In this document: positions 1 through 12,597 of the stretch, in pieces
Numbering within the stretch: position 1 is the stretch's first letter
Layout of the letters: each line of letters starts with the position of its first letter
Assembly (NCBI RefSeq): GCF_047511655.1
Contig: NC_133390.1
Span: 121,996,083 to 122,060,082 of the forward strand
DNA: 64,000 nucleotides
Direction: 5' to 3'
From: Castor canadensis
Taxonomy: Eukaryota; Chordata; Mammalia; Rodentia; Castoridae
Notes under the pieces: generated by a model
Databases searched by the model: none
What the model was told of the DNA's origin: nothing
Seen by the model: the letters and a program-made list of their open reading frames with translations, nothing else
Made by a program: the position numbers and the translations under genes

Positions 1-1
1 A

Positions 2-106
2 CCCTGGTACCATCTTAACCACCTTGATGAGAACAAACCATACACTATAGCCTGTGTCTATATTCAGCCCACTGGCCCAGCAGATGAGTCATCTTTCACT
101 AGGTAG
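2..106 (+). CDS. Possible terminal coding exon, 3' end of an unidentified host gene
   Basis: Reading from base 2, 34 codons stay open from the window edge to a TAG at 104-106. This is notable because the surrounding DNA is AT-rich and stop-dense. The translation begins [17 protein letters not shown] and ends ESSFTR. The pattern 'Y-x-L-x-x-L-x-E-N-x-x-Y-T-I' resembles the E-F strand region of a fibronectin type III domain, but I do not recognise the protein. Some 2.7 kb without recognisable repeats follows, with AATAAA at 966-971 and 2765-2770, as expected of a long 3' UTR. The upstream part of the exon and its splice acceptor lie outside the window. It could also be a chance open frame or part of a processed pseudogene; confidence is modest. 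Confidence 0.35.
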   Translation, partial: PWYHLNHLDENKPYTIACVYIQPTGPADESSFTR

Positions 107-2790
107 AATTGGAACATACATGCCTGCAATGTCAGCCATGCAGGATGCCTATTTCCTGCAGTACACACATGCAGACAGCATTTTCTGTTGAAGAAGCAAG
201 TGGTCAGCAGCAGTTGTCTATAGAGATGTCTAATGACACTTCTCCATATATGTTTCAACCTAGTAAGTAATTGTGAAGTGTACAGAAGGGTGTTTTTACA
301 TGAAGAAGGTTGTGAAGGCTGAACACTCATGGATTTTTCTGATCAATTGTGTGTTTTAAGAAATTATTGACACTTTTGCACAGGGTCTTGAAAATGTTAT
401 TTATAATGAAATCAATTAAAACTGTTTTTGCTATAAGTTCTATAAGGTACATAAAAGTCTTAATTCATCTAGTGATTCTTACCCTAAACAGGTTTGTGTT
501 ATTAAAAAACACAAAAACAACACACAAAATACTTTTTAGCAAATGTTATAATACAAAAAAGAAAAGAAAAACCTTCAATTTTCTGGGTGTGTACAAAGAG
601 CATGAAGACTTATCCAAGTGCATGAACAGATTTTTGTGGCTTTGTTCAATTTGAGTTTTTTCAGCTATATGAAATGGGCTTTCTGAAGTTTCAATAGTCT
701 GACTTCACACATGGTTTTCTGTACTGGCTGTGCAAATGTTGCTGTAATTCAGTGTTGTCATCAATGTCTTTTCTTAGCTTTCTGTTTTTCTTTCAACATA
801 GTGTGAAGTGTCTTATGCTTTTCTATGAATTTCAATTTGCCTTAACTCTTGATGCTGTAACTGTTTCAGTAAAAGTTAGTTCAAACTAATGTAGAATTCT
901 TTGACCAAATGAGCTGATCTATTATGACTTGTAAAACAGAAGCATAGGGCTTTTAAAAGGTAGTCAATAAAAGTTGTTGAAATTTTGACTTTTTAAAATA
1001 TGTAGCAGGTGTTTTTAATGATTTTTCACATGATGTGTAAAGTACTGAAATGCAAGAAGGGGGGAAATGTTTTGTGTGAAACACATTTTCTGACTTGGGA
1101 AATTTTAATAAGGTAAATTGTTTGTAAGGCTGTTCAGCAACAGTTCCCTCTGATATTTTGACTGCTTTAGGATATCTGCTGCATGATGCAATGTGAAGTC
1201 TTTTTTGCCCTTTTTCAGGAAAAAAAAATCTTGATGTTCTAGATTTAGTGTAGGCAGTATTGTCTGGAGGGGGGCACTGAATGTTTTGTTCTTCCTTTAC
1301 ACTAATGATAGTGCTTTAGAATAAGAATTATGCTTATGATCTGGCAAGCTGAAAAAGATGTTGCTATTGCAACTAAATGACAAAAGCTAAAAGTAAGGCT
1401 CTCTCTTGCAGCTAAAGGTGAGATATGGATAGAAGCAAAATGATTGGCTACTAGTTCTGTCTCTCTCTCTATCTCAAATTTGAAAAGGAAATGACTAGGC
1501 ACTTTTAATAGTAACTTCACCAAATACCAAAGAGCCAGTAACCAGTAGCTCCAACTAGTCTCAGCATCCCATCTTCTGTGCTCTTTATTTTTGCTGTATC
1601 AGTTTGTGGTTAGGAGAATGTGCCTTTTTTAGTACCTTCACATTTAGGCTTTATAATTTAAGTTTATGTATGGACATACACAGGTAAACAAAAAAGCATG
1701 AAGGAAAATTTGGATTGAAGCAGTGCCACACTTTTACATCATCGCTACAAGTGTTCAAGTGTAAAGAAAACCTATTTTGACACTATGAAATTCAAGATTC
1801 ATAAATACACAGTTATTTCTACTTCAGTACCTATGAGATAATTCACTATCATTAAAGCTCTTTTATTAAGGTAATCACATATGTTTTGAAAGCAATGATA
1901 AATTAAGTTGTCTTCCAAAACTGTGTACTTGCTTGATTTGCTATGTATGATCAATTATCTAGCTCAGAGCCTTTTTTGTGTGTGTGCTGGGACAGGTTGC
2001 TGGCCTTCCCTGTTCCCACAGACCAAGTCTTCCTAGCTCAGAAGTTAAGGCTTAGCAGTTATTTCTTTTGAATACTTTTTAATTCTTAAATTTTATTGCA
2101 TGTATTTGATTTTAGATGTCACAGACATTTCATAGTTTCAAAATTGTTACTGCTCTGAAAATTGTAGATTCTGGTGAAAATTAGTCATCATAAGAGAAAT
2201 GTGTTTGTGTCTTTTTTGTTTCCTTTTTTGAAGTTGTGACATTATTGGTTCTACAATCCCTGAAATATTACTGCTTTGTGAAAGTTCAGAACAAATGCAC
2301 CACCCTCCATGTACATAGTACATTTACAAACTTGGGTCTCTTACTACTTGACACTTTTTGCATTAGTTCAGATAGAATTTTATTAAGTCAGTTAGAAGGG
2401 GAGGGGAAATCTGCTGCTAGAAATGTCTGAACAAAGTGCCATACTGGATTTAGGATACATAACCTCTGCACATAAAAAAATATCAGTTAACATCACATAG
2501 TAGACAGCCATTAAATTATTTAAAAGATTAATTTATGAAGAAAGGCCTTTTGTACAGTTTAAAAAATGGTCTTCATAGAGGTATCTATATGATCAAGAGA
2601 GTTAATTTTTTATGTTTTTGTTATTAGTTCCACAAACTTATTTGGTTCAAGATAATGCTGTAGTTTTCTTTCTTAGTACTTGTTAAATGCCAAAAGGACA
2701 TTTTTGGACTGTACATTTGATCACATTATTAGCTTTTTCTGTTTTATTTCTTTTGAGAGCCTTCAATAAAAAACATCTGAAATGTTAAAA
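107..2790 (+). other. AT-rich non-repetitive region, possible long 3' UTR
   Basis: No SINE, L1 or LTR signature was recognised here, unlike most of the window. AATAAA hexamers at 966-971 and 2765-2770 could be alternative polyadenylation signals for the putative exon upstream. A CT-rich run lies near 1460-1476. The short open frames inside look random. Confidence 0.3.
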
Positions 2791-3646
2791 ATAAAAGAGA
2801 AATGGAAAGTGAGTTAGTCTTCTGAATAGAAGAGACACTATTAATACCCCATAGGTTATAAAGCAAGACAAGTCTGTAGGCAGAAGATTGCTAGGTACCA
2901 TTCACAATAATAAGCCTTGAAATATTGCTGAGGTTTGATGGAAACTGAGCATCTGACCATAGACTAGTAAGTGATCATGGAACATAAACTGAGCATTGTA
3001 AACTGACATATGTTTGATCCATCAAGCCATCATGTGATGTAGACCCAACAGTATCACAAACTAAGGTGCAGTATATACTTGAGATTCAGCATGGAGGTTC
3101 AGAGGGCACAACTAAGTTGCACAAGCAGGAGGGCCATATCCTTGTACTATTTTACACTGAGCACTTGTCCCTGTCCTTAAGGTCTTGCTCATGACCAACT
3201 GAGGGTTATTTACCTAACCCAGTGTCACAAAGATTTTTCTCCTGTGCTTCTCAGGAGTTTTCTATTTTGCTTTTAAGTATACATTTATGATTTATAGATC
3301 TGTTTTAAGTTGATTTTTGCATATGACTTGAGATAGGAGCTACAATTTATTTTTTCATTATTCATATCAGAATACATCTCATTGTTCTAGAAGTATATAA
3401 TTTTAAAATGTTTGTTTCCCCTTTCGCATTATCTTGACACTTTCATGAAAGACAATATATGTTTGGATCTATACATGATCTATATTATTGCAATGAAAAC
3501 ATGTCTGTGATTCCAAAAATATCACATTATTTTGGTTACAGATGTTTCAGATTAAATCATCTGTATGATATGCACAAGATAATGTATATATATTGGTCTT
3601 TAATGCTTTGTCCTTGCTACATTGTCTTAGAAGACCTAATGTTTTA

Positions 3647-3945
3647 AATCCCAGCTACATGGGAAGCAGAAATGGGTGGAATGAAGTTCAAGGTTAGCCC
3701 AGACAACATCAGTGAGACTCAGAAAATATGCTGTGCACTGTCTCACATGCCTGTAATTCAGCTATGGGGGTGGCACAAATAGAAAAATTGAAGTAAAGGC
3801 CAGGCCTAGGCAAAAAGAAAGAAGACCCCATCGAAAAGTTAAACCAAAGACAAAAGGGCTAGAAGTGTGGCTCAACTGGTGAACTGCTTGCCTATCAAGT
3901 GCAAGGGCCTGAGTTCAAACCCCAATATTACCAAAAAATTTTAAT
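3647..3945 (+). repeat. Composite SINE (B1/7SL-like left part, ID-like tRNA right part)
   Basis: The left part contains a degenerate 'cctgtaattcagctatg' like the 7SL-derived 'cctgtaatcccagctac' box. The right part, from about 3855, reads 'gtgtggctcaactggt' (A-box-like) and then 'gagttcaaacccc' (B box). It ends in an A-rich tail. The same architecture recurs on both strands through the window. Confidence 0.75.
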
Positions 3946-3974
3946 GCAAAAGCTAGGTTTTCTATAATGGAGTT

Positions 3975-4190
3975 ATTTATTTATTTTTGTGGGACTGGGA
4001 TTTGAACTCAGGGTTTCACACTTGTAAAACAATTCCTGTAACACTTCAGCCCTGCCTTCTGTCCACTTTACTAGTGTCATTTTGGAAATGGGGACTTGTG
4101 AACTATTTGCTGGTCTTGAACTGAAATCCTCTTCCTCTCAGCCTCCAATGTAGCTAGAATTACAGGTGTGAATCACTGATGCCTAGCTAT
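3975..4190 (-). repeat. Composite SINE, minus strand
   Basis: It reads T-rich first, then 'gggatttgaactcaggg', the reverse complement of the SINE B box, and ends with 'gctagaattacaggtgtgaa', the reverse complement of the 7SL-like box. It is diverged and probably old. Confidence 0.7.
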
Positions 4191-6150
4191 AATGAGGATA
4201 TTTTTAAATATTGAAAGCACAAGTTCCTCAAATGTATGCATAATGACAATAAATCATCATGAGATTTTCAATGTGAAATTTAAGAACAAATGCTTGATCA
4301 CTTGCCCTACTGGTTGTAATGTCAATTACTCATATTTTGTGCATCAAACTAACTCATGTTCCAATATTGTATTCCAGGAGAATTTCAGGCATTTCTGGAA
4401 ATAATAGATCTGCTAATGAGAATGCTTAGAGGCTTTCAGTCTCAAACTTTGCTTTCATAGAGGCAGAAGGACAGGCAGGATAGTGGGAAGCAGAATAGAG
4501 AATGAAAGAAATGATTCCAGCTCTGTTCTGGTTATAAGTTATATTGTTGGAGAAAATGCATATTTGGCTTTTTCCACTTTAATCTGAATTGAAAAAGGTG
4601 GCAAAATATAGGGAATTAGGATTTTGTTGACCAAGTCTTCACTGAGACTTCAATGCAGAGGAGCCAGCTTTGTAGCCTGGTTCTGTGATATTTTGGTTGA
4701 ATCTAGCCATTGTCTATTTGTACATTAAGTCTCTCACTGGCATGATTACATCTTCTAATATCTAGTTTAATTTCTTCCTTTCTTATTTTCCCCATTCCAG
4801 GATTTTACTTCCTTCCTTCAACCAAAAAATAAAGTACTTATGGAGCACATGATACCCAGAGATGCTGAGCAAGATGGTGACTACATCCTGATGGACCTCA
4901 CTTCAAAGCACTTTGTGAGGTTAGTGCACAAGATGTTTTTATTACAGGGAAGGAAGTGTATGGATCTGACATCACAGCTGGAAGCTAAAGATACAATGTA
5001 TTTGGCCAAGTTGAAGGGCATTGGGCTTGCACAAAATGGGCCCTATCCTAACTTATGGCAACCAGTTGAAGATGTTTTCATTGCAGTCAATGCTAAGTGG
5101 TCAGATGTTGGTAGTATTTGGAGAACTACTATCTACAACAGATGTAAACCACAAAGGAAGACACACCTCAGGCTTGTGTGGCTAAATATAGCTCATTGCA
5201 GTGAGGAGTGACTGATAGTCACTATGCATGATCAGTTCCCTGTCTCAAACTCAAAAAGGAGAGTTCAAACCTTGGATAGGGCCTGCAAGACAGGCGAAAA
5301 TTTACTTCCTTCCAGAAAATTCAAAGGCTGCATCCACAGTGTCCTCCCTGGATTTTCAGCACTAGGAATGCTAATATGGATTCCATCCATATTTCCCCTA
5401 TGTGGGGTGCTTTCAAACTCTGGCAAACCTTGGAGATGATAGTCCAGAAATGAAGCAATAATGTCTTGCTGAATGAAGTAGACTTGCACCCCTACAAGAT
5501 CTGGGTGGGGGAATTGACCAGGCATTGAACTGTGGAGAGAGTTCCCACTTTTCAGGGACTGACTCCATATTCTGACCCTTGAGTTCTGTAAGTTTGTCTT
5601 TGCCAACCTGGTCAACACTATAAAGTGCTTAAAGTCTTAGGATGTGGATAGTGTACTTATATATTTAGCTATTTTTATTTTAATATCTGTTGGGGTTTTT
5701 TTGCACTATAAAATAATTCTTTTACCATATCTAGAAAAACATTTTTCAAAAATTGAGAGGTGTTACAAAAATCTCACTTCTGAACAAAAATATATCTGTT
5801 TAAATTATAAATAGCAAGTATCTTCAACAATAACCACACTTTAAAGCTAAATAGAATAAAAATGTTTTAGTTGACACCCTAGAGCAAGGACATTTATCAC
5901 AGTTATGTATTTTTTATTACCAAATGAGATTATTCTTTTTAGGAAGTGAAAAAATATTTGCTAGTTAGACTTAATGGATACTTTAGAATTAAGTGCTGAA
6001 ATTTGAGTATGTACTAAGATTTGACTCAGTATGTGTTTCTGATGGCTTCACATGTGGGTTCTGCAAAACATTTGTTTTTATGGGGCAGAATGATGATAAA
6101 TGATATGGATGGAATTTTATTCTCTGAAAAAAGCAATAGAAAAGAGAGAA
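4191..6150. other. Unique AT-rich DNA with one unexplained 123-codon open frame
   Basis: An open frame at 4840-5211 (plus strand) starts MEHMIPRDAEQDG and ends before a TGA. It is moderately GC-richer than its surroundings and is preceded by a pyrimidine tract with CAG near 4800. I recognise no domain, and the composition between 4620 and 5640 could equally be an old retroposed sequence or unidentified repeat. Nothing else is supported here. Confidence 0.25.
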
Positions 6151-6154
6151 ATAA

Positions 6155-6490
6155 TATATTATTTATTTAATTTTGGAACTGAGGTTTGAACTCAGGGTTT
6201 CGCCTTTGTTAGGCAGTCACTCTACCACTTGAGCTGTACTTCCTTCCTTTTTAGCTTTAATCATTTTTCTATATGATCTCATGATTTTCTTCCATACTGA
6301 CCTCATACTGCAAGCCTTTTTTCTACACCTCGCACCTCACTGGTATTACAGTTGTGGACCACCATAACTCACTGTTCTTTGAGAAAGGTTCACACTAGCT
6401 TTATACCCAGGCTGACTTCAAACCATGATCTGCTCATGTCCGCCTCTTAAATAGTTGGGATTAGAGGTGTGAATCACTATGCCTGGTACC
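6155..6490 (-). repeat. Composite SINE, minus strand
   Basis: The reverse complement of the B box ('gtttgaactcagggttt') lies near 6186, followed by the ID-like core. A diverged B1-like part ends in 'gggattagaggtgtgaatcac' near 6470. A second 7SL-like box near 6340 suggests a dimeric left part. Confidence 0.7.
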
Positions 6491-7009
6491 AGTGTTTTCT
6501 TTATTTTTAACTTATTTGTTTAAAAAGTCTAATGAAAACAGTAAAGGGATAAGATCAAAATCATCACAACAACCAGTAAAATACTGGGCAGATTCTAAGA
6601 AGATTTAAGTAGGTAAGTTTTTGAAATTTCAGCTCAGTAAGAAGTTCTAGGTAAGCAATATATATTTTCATTCTATACTGTCAGAAGCTTTACTTTGTGC
6701 ATATGTAACTTTCATAATTAAAAAATTAGGAACAAACAAATTAGGCTTAAGAAGTACTATAGGCTAATTCTAAAGTTAAGCTCAGTATTTCCTCCTTAAG
6801 ACATTCATATGTGCATGATTACTTTGTAGGAATATAAACATACATGATTAAGTACATAGATATGGATGAATAGGTATCTATGCATAATTGTACATTGCAA
6901 ATTTCTGAGAAAATGTGCAATAAATTATTCACCATAGTTACACAGGCAGTGAAAAAGTGTGGGTGGGGATTGAGGGGCTTGGGAATGGTTGTTTTGATCC
7001 TTTTTAAAT

Positions 7010-7236
7010 AATTATTTTTGTGGTACAGGACTTTAAACTCAGGGCCTTATGCTTGCTAGACAGGATCTTTACCACTAAGGACATGCCTCAAGCCCTTTGA
7101 GCTTTATTTTGTTTTTCTGATATGGTCTCATATTTATTGCCCAGACTAGACTTGGATATGGATTATGGTTCATATCCTATCTATATCCCCTGTCTTGCTG
7201 GATCTACAAGTGTGAAACATTACACCTGTCCAGAGT
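7010..7236 (-). repeat. Composite SINE, minus strand, diverged
   Basis: 'tttaaactcagggcctta' and 'gcttgctagacagg' match the reversed tRNA-like half. The reversed 7SL-like half follows and ends near 'gtgtgaaacattacacctg'. Confidence 0.6.
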
Positions 7237-9110
7237 TTTGGACCTTTAATTATTTGGATCTTTGCATTACTTGAATAATATTTAACTCTGCACCATCATG
7301 CTCCATATTTGAAATAGGTAAATGATAAGAAGGAGAAATGTAACACAATTAAGTATGTAAAATTAAAAATTATAATTAAGTGTGTAAAATTTCTGAGCAG
7401 AAAAACAATATACAATATATTTGATCCAGTGTAATAAGGATTGTGAAGCAAATCAAGGATCAGACCAAAGTGAGATATTTACATCTACCATTCTATAGAA
7501 TTTCAAGTTCAGTGACTTTAGGTTGACTTCTATTTAAACTGTGAGTTTAACATAGGAGAAACTTTTGCATACTACTAGATTAAAATAGTTTAGAAAAACT
7601 GGAAACAATTAGATTTCAAACTCTTATCATTTCCTTTAACTTTCTCTAAATTAGATTTTCTCCAAATTTATGATGATGAAATTGTGGAGCTGAATTTCTA
7701 AACAACCTAAACTACTTATGGGAAGTGGTTAATGTTGAGAAGTTCTCTACAAAAACTTAGGAAAGAAAATCTTTCAACTAACATATTTGAGTTATGATGA
7801 AAGATATTCTTCAAAATGCAATTGTCTTCAAGTTTGGACATATGGTCCTTAAAGTTTAGAAGATACCATGTGTCCAGTGAGATTGATTTTAAACAAGAAA
7901 AATTAGTGACAGGAATATCATGAATAAATATATACACCATCTTCTAATCACTGTCAAGCATATGAAAACAGACTACTATTTGTTTACATTTTGGACATCA
8001 ATATTATTAGCCCAAATATCTAAAAATGAAAGTAAGACATAGCTAATGAATAATAGGAAAAATGCATCACATGCTTATTTACTCAAGATGTACAATTCTA
8101 GAAAACTAAGTTGATTTTACTTTTATTAAAGTCAAAGTATTTGAAGTAAAGGTTTTAGAATTTCTTGACAGGTAGTATACTTAAATTTATTGTGCCTAAC
8201 AGATAATTCTTTGAGGTTTAGAAAGCATCAGAACATACTTCTGTATGATATTTTAATAGATAGTTAATATTTTAGGTTGCGAATTATTCCTACCAGCCAG
8301 AAAATTCATGAAGATAGGGCTAATAGCATGTTCCATTCATCACCATCTCTAAGCAGAACAGTCTTCCTGCTTCCATTCTTTTCTACCCAGAGTCTCCTCA
8401 ATATAGCATTTACAGAGATCCCATTAAATTTATGCCAATAATCTATTTTTCCCGCAGCCCTTGGAGTATGATAAGAAATCCTTGGCTAAAATCCACTGAA
8501 GGATTCCTGTCCCACAACAAGGAAAAGAAAAAGCCATTGAAATGGCCCCAGAACCTGCAACATTCAGTCTCTGCTTTCTCTCTAATACATTTGCTTCTGC
8601 ATTGTATCAGCTTTTGCCCTGTTTTTGACAGTGTCCTGGCAGTTCCTTGTCTGCAATTCAGCTCGGATGCTTCCTCTTCTCTCACACCATTGCTCTTTTC
8701 TCTCTCCTTGGATCTCATTTTTCTTGGATTGTCACATGGTTACCTTCTTCACCTGCACCAAGCACTAGCTTGAGTACCTCCTTCTCAACTGACCTTTCCC
8801 TCTCCACCATATTTAAAAGTAAACTCTATCTCCCAATTCTCTTTCCCTTGATTTTCTTTGTGATTGATCACTACTTAATCCATCACATCACTTGTTTATT
8901 TTGTTGATTTTTTTTGGTCTCTTCACTTTCCCAATGCAAAGTAAGCAATGTAAGGTTTAGGGCTTTCTGTACACTTATTTCATTCATATGTGTCAAATCA
9001 TAGAATGCCATCTGGTGCCAAGTTTGTTGTGATTGAGTATTTTGCAATTAATAACCAGTGACTGTTCCATACCTATGTATTAATTTTTCAAAATAGTTTT
9101 TGCCATTTAA
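7237..9110. other. AT-rich intergenic DNA
   Basis: No gene or confident repeat was found. The stretch 8340-8960 is pyrimidine-rich and has the look of an ancient interspersed repeat, but I could not assign a family. The open frames on both strands at 8432-8907 follow from this pyrimidine bias. Confidence 0.3.
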
Positions 9111-9117
9111 AGCTTTG

Positions 9118-9369
9118 TGTGCATGTGAGTCAATACTCTGTATGGCTGTCCTTGTCTCGACTAGCAGGAACCCTTGTTCCTTCCTGTTGTTGCTTGTACT
9201 CTCTCTTCAACGGGATTGGAGGTGGGGGCAGGATAGTTTCTGCCTGGTATTGAGGGGGTGGGAGGGAGAGGGAGGGGGCAGAGTGGGTGGTAAGGGAGGG
9301 GGTGGGGGCAGGGGAAAAGGTGACCTGAGCATTGTGTGCACATGTGAATAATAAAACAATAAAAAAAAG
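9118..9369 (+). mobile_element. 5'-truncated L1 insertion, 3' UTR only
   Basis: It begins 'gtgagtcaatactctgtat', runs through a G-rich polypurine block (9245-9320) and ends 'gtgcacatgtgaataataaa' with an A-rich tail. The same 3' UTR occurs at 25089-25342, and in reverse at 19284-19745, 46432 onward and elsewhere. The Gly-rich open frame at 9100-9351 is an artefact of the G-rich block. Confidence 0.85.
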
Positions 9370-9589
9370 ATGGAGCTTATTGATGCTTATGTAAGTGATT
9401 AAGTTAACTAAAATCTAAGAGTTACATTAAAGGTTTCGTAAGGTCAAAATTTAATGTACTGATGTTAAACTAAAAAATTCTCTAAGCTCATAACAAACAA
9501 GGCTTTCCTTAAAATGTTGCATTGTTCTTGATAACATTTACAAAAAATTGTCTTAAAATAGTTTTCGTTTTATCAAGATAACTGTCAGG

Positions 9590-10441
9590 AATTTTTGGTG
9601 CAACAGGGTAATCCACAAATTTGTCAAGACAACAAGAGTTTATTAAAACACAGAAAAAAGAGGCAGCTGAGCACAGGGAATACTGCTGAACTGATATAAG
9701 GGTTATGACAATTTACTTATGTAAAGCCAAAGTGCACCCTCCAGACAGGATAAATAAATAAATAAATAAATAAAACAAAAAATGAACACTACACTAAAAA
9801 CTCAAGACCTCCAGTTTTTTATTAGACTTAACAGAGTGGAGGTGTTAGTCCTGCTCCTTCCACATGTTGAATGGAGGGACTTTTTGCCCTGGGATGGCCA
9901 GATTGGGCCTCTTATTTTAGGGGGGACTCCATTGACTACAGGTTGGGATCCTGCTGTATGTCATGAGCCATGTGTTAATGTCAACAATCTGGGATATAAT
10001 CCCTTATCAACATCTGAGCCATGATTCTTGGCCACTATGTTTCTTAACTCCACACTTAGTCCCCATACATATTTACCTGTGTTCTCTGGTGATTTTTTTT
10101 GGGTTTTAACTACTAAGGTAACTGAGTCATGTTCATTTAGGAGTTGGTTTATGTTGGGGTTAATAATCAGGACAGTCATGTTAGGACTAGGCCCCCTCCC
10201 TCTTGCAGATGGCAAGTTGGGCAGACAGTGACCTAACTACAATTTATCTTTCTTGGTTGCCTAGCAACAATATCCTTTAGTGACCTTCCTGATACTTTTC
10301 CATTAGTCCCCTATATCTAGCCCAAGCCTGTGTATGGCAATAGGCTCTAGCTCTCTTACTGGGCTCTCCCTCCACAAAGCTCCTGCCTAAGCAATAAACC
10401 CTAAACTGGTGTTTGAGCCAAAAAATAAAAATAAAAAAAAA
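9590..10441 (-). mobile_element. Degraded LTR-retroelement remnant
   Basis: On the minus strand 9590-9680 reads like an LTR R/U5 region, with 'ttttaataaactcttgttg'. Farther up, 9961-10215 is open for 84 codons and weakly resembles a retroviral SU segment ('GKYVWGL'). A plus-strand 'caataaaccctaaactggt' followed by an A-rich tail at 10395-10441 suggests another element fragment in the opposite sense. A tetranucleotide (AAAT)n run lies at about 9749-9773. The family was not identified, and the whole assignment is tentative. Confidence 0.3.
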
Positions 10442-10449
10442 ATAAAGCT

Positions 10450-11950
10450 TCGTGCACATATATGTTCATTCTCTTCCCACAAGGCATTGCATTAAATTGA
10501 TATCTTCAAGGTAATAACCAGTTGGTAATAATATACAAATTCAGGGTGCTTGTACATGTTTGCATTATGGCTGTCAGGACCATTGGAAATGTTTGTGGGT
10601 AACGTGACCTTATCAATTCCTAACCCTACATCATTTCTTATCTCTTTCTCCCCTATTGTTTCCTGCAAAACCTCCTCACCAACTACAATAGAACTCCTCC
10701 CAAACTCAAGATGTAAATGTTCTATGTGTGTAGCCTAAATTCTCTAAGTAACAAAACTTTAATTTAACAAATTAAAGAGCAATGCAAAGAACTCAATGTA
10801 TCACAGCAGCAAATCCTTCACTTCAATGCAAATCCAGAAAGGACAAGTTATCACGTTTAAAATGTAGTAGAGGAGAAATAAATGGTTCCTTGGAAGTCTA
10901 TTGGTAGAGACCTCTCTCTCTAGGAAGATTAGGACCTCAATTCCTCCAGGGGCCTCCTAACTTGGTTAGCATGTTTGCTAATTAACACTGCAATCCTTCC
11001 TAGTCTTTCTTGGAGGACAATTACATGTAGGCCATCCTTATAGCAGTTTTCTAATGCAGTTTTCCATATAAATTGGTTGATATTTAAAAGAGGCCAAAGA
11101 AAGTCAAATATATATATATATATATATATTAGCAAATATCCCCAATTGTCAGAGAAACATTTTTTAAGTAACAGTGGGGTTTTTGTCATTGTGAAACCTG
11201 AAATATCTTAGCTCCCCCCATATGTACTAATCCATGGCCTCAATCAACTGCACATGGAAAGTATTAAAAAGTAAATTTATGATTAACATGTGCACTTTTT
11301 AATCATCACTTTTCCTAAGCAACACAGTATAAAACTATTTATAGAATGGACATGTTATTAGGTGTTATCAATAATATAGAGATGATTTAGTGTATGTAGA
11401 ATATATGAATTGTTTTATTTAAATAAAATGACATTTTATATGAGGAAGTAGAGCATCTGAAGACTGGTTCTATGAGGGGTTCTAGGACCAACCTACCATG
11501 GACACAAAGAGACTACTGCTTACTTCATCAATATACTTGACAGAATATAGCAGGTAAACAAGATTGAAATAGATTCATGTTATCAACTAGAGGATAAGAA
11601 AATATAGTTCAATCATTTCTTCTATATGACTTTGACAGAGAAATTTACTACTCCCTGAATGCCATGATCTTCTAACATTTCTCATTTATGTTTCTTCATA
11701 GTCAGTCAAGATATGCATCCAGTTCAGGTGGCCAGGCTGTTAATCAAAATGCATGTTGTCACTTCTATGCAACCCCATGCTCGTTGTTTAGCTATGGTGT
11801 CATTCAAAATGGTCTGGGGTCCCATACAGTAAACCTTGAGCTTCCTCAGCTTGTTTACTTGATCAGCTGTGGGACACATACCTTCCATCACTCTGGAATA
11901 GTCATTATTAGCAAATCTTATTATCTGTTGACTACTTCTTATGGGATATT
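10450..11950. other. AT-rich intergenic DNA with a short (TA)n run
   Basis: A (TA)n microsatellite of about 26 bases lies at 11105-11130. The minus-strand open frame at 10929-11189 crosses it and has no recognisable domain. No other feature could be supported. Confidence 0.4.
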
Positions 11951-11954
11951 ACCC

Positions 11955-12150
11955 AGTTTACCTTTTGGAAAGGGCCAGAATGTAAATTATTTAGGTTTTG
12001 TAGGCTTAGTACTTTTTTTGTCAACCACTCAACCCTCCCATTATAAACAACAAGCAGCTACACCCAATGTGTGAACCATGAATAAGGTATTGTTTCCATA
12101 AGACTGTGGCCATGGGCCACATGTGACCCTCAGTCAATAGTTTTTTGACA
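11955..12150 (+). mobile_element. hAT-Charlie-type non-autonomous DNA transposon relic (MER-like)
   Basis: It contains the characteristic series 'aaagggccagaatgtaaat', 'aggttttgtaggc', 'caaccactcaaccctccca', 'gtttccataaga' and 'ggccatgggccacatgtg'. These match in order the well-known MER5-class hAT element shared by placental mammals. Terminal inverted repeats are not clearly preserved. Confidence 0.6.
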
Positions 12151-12597
12151 CTTAATCTGTATATATAGGTAATATCTAACACCATCTTAATCAAGAAATC
12201 TTACTTACTGAGCATCACAAATACAAAACTTTATTCAAAATACTCTGTGTTGAATTTCAAAATATTCTGAATTGTTAGGAAAAATACCATCTGTTTTATC
12301 ACTTCTCCCTACTCTTCCAATTTTTCTCAAAGATGCTGTCTAAATCAATATGATGGCAGACATTCTTAAATTATATAAGCTAAATTCCCTTGTACTGTAG
12401 CTTGCTGTGTCCTCTGTGTTTTCTGGTTGCTGAACAATGTGCTTCAATTTGATGCCAAACTTGGTAATTTCTAACCAAAATTTTCATGAGTGCATCAGAA
12501 ATTACATTTAAAAAAATAAGAATCAAGTCATTGCCATAGAATGTTAACAACATGTTATGCACAAGTACAGTTCCATAAAATAAGTCATTTTTCATGC

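Noticed and set aside
8432-8907. Overlapping frames on both strands
   Set aside because: A pyrimidine-rich stretch lowers stop frequency. No domain, start context or splice signals.
9100-9351. Gly-rich plus-strand frame and its Pro-rich antisense partner
   Set aside because: Produced by the G-rich block of an L1 3' UTR.
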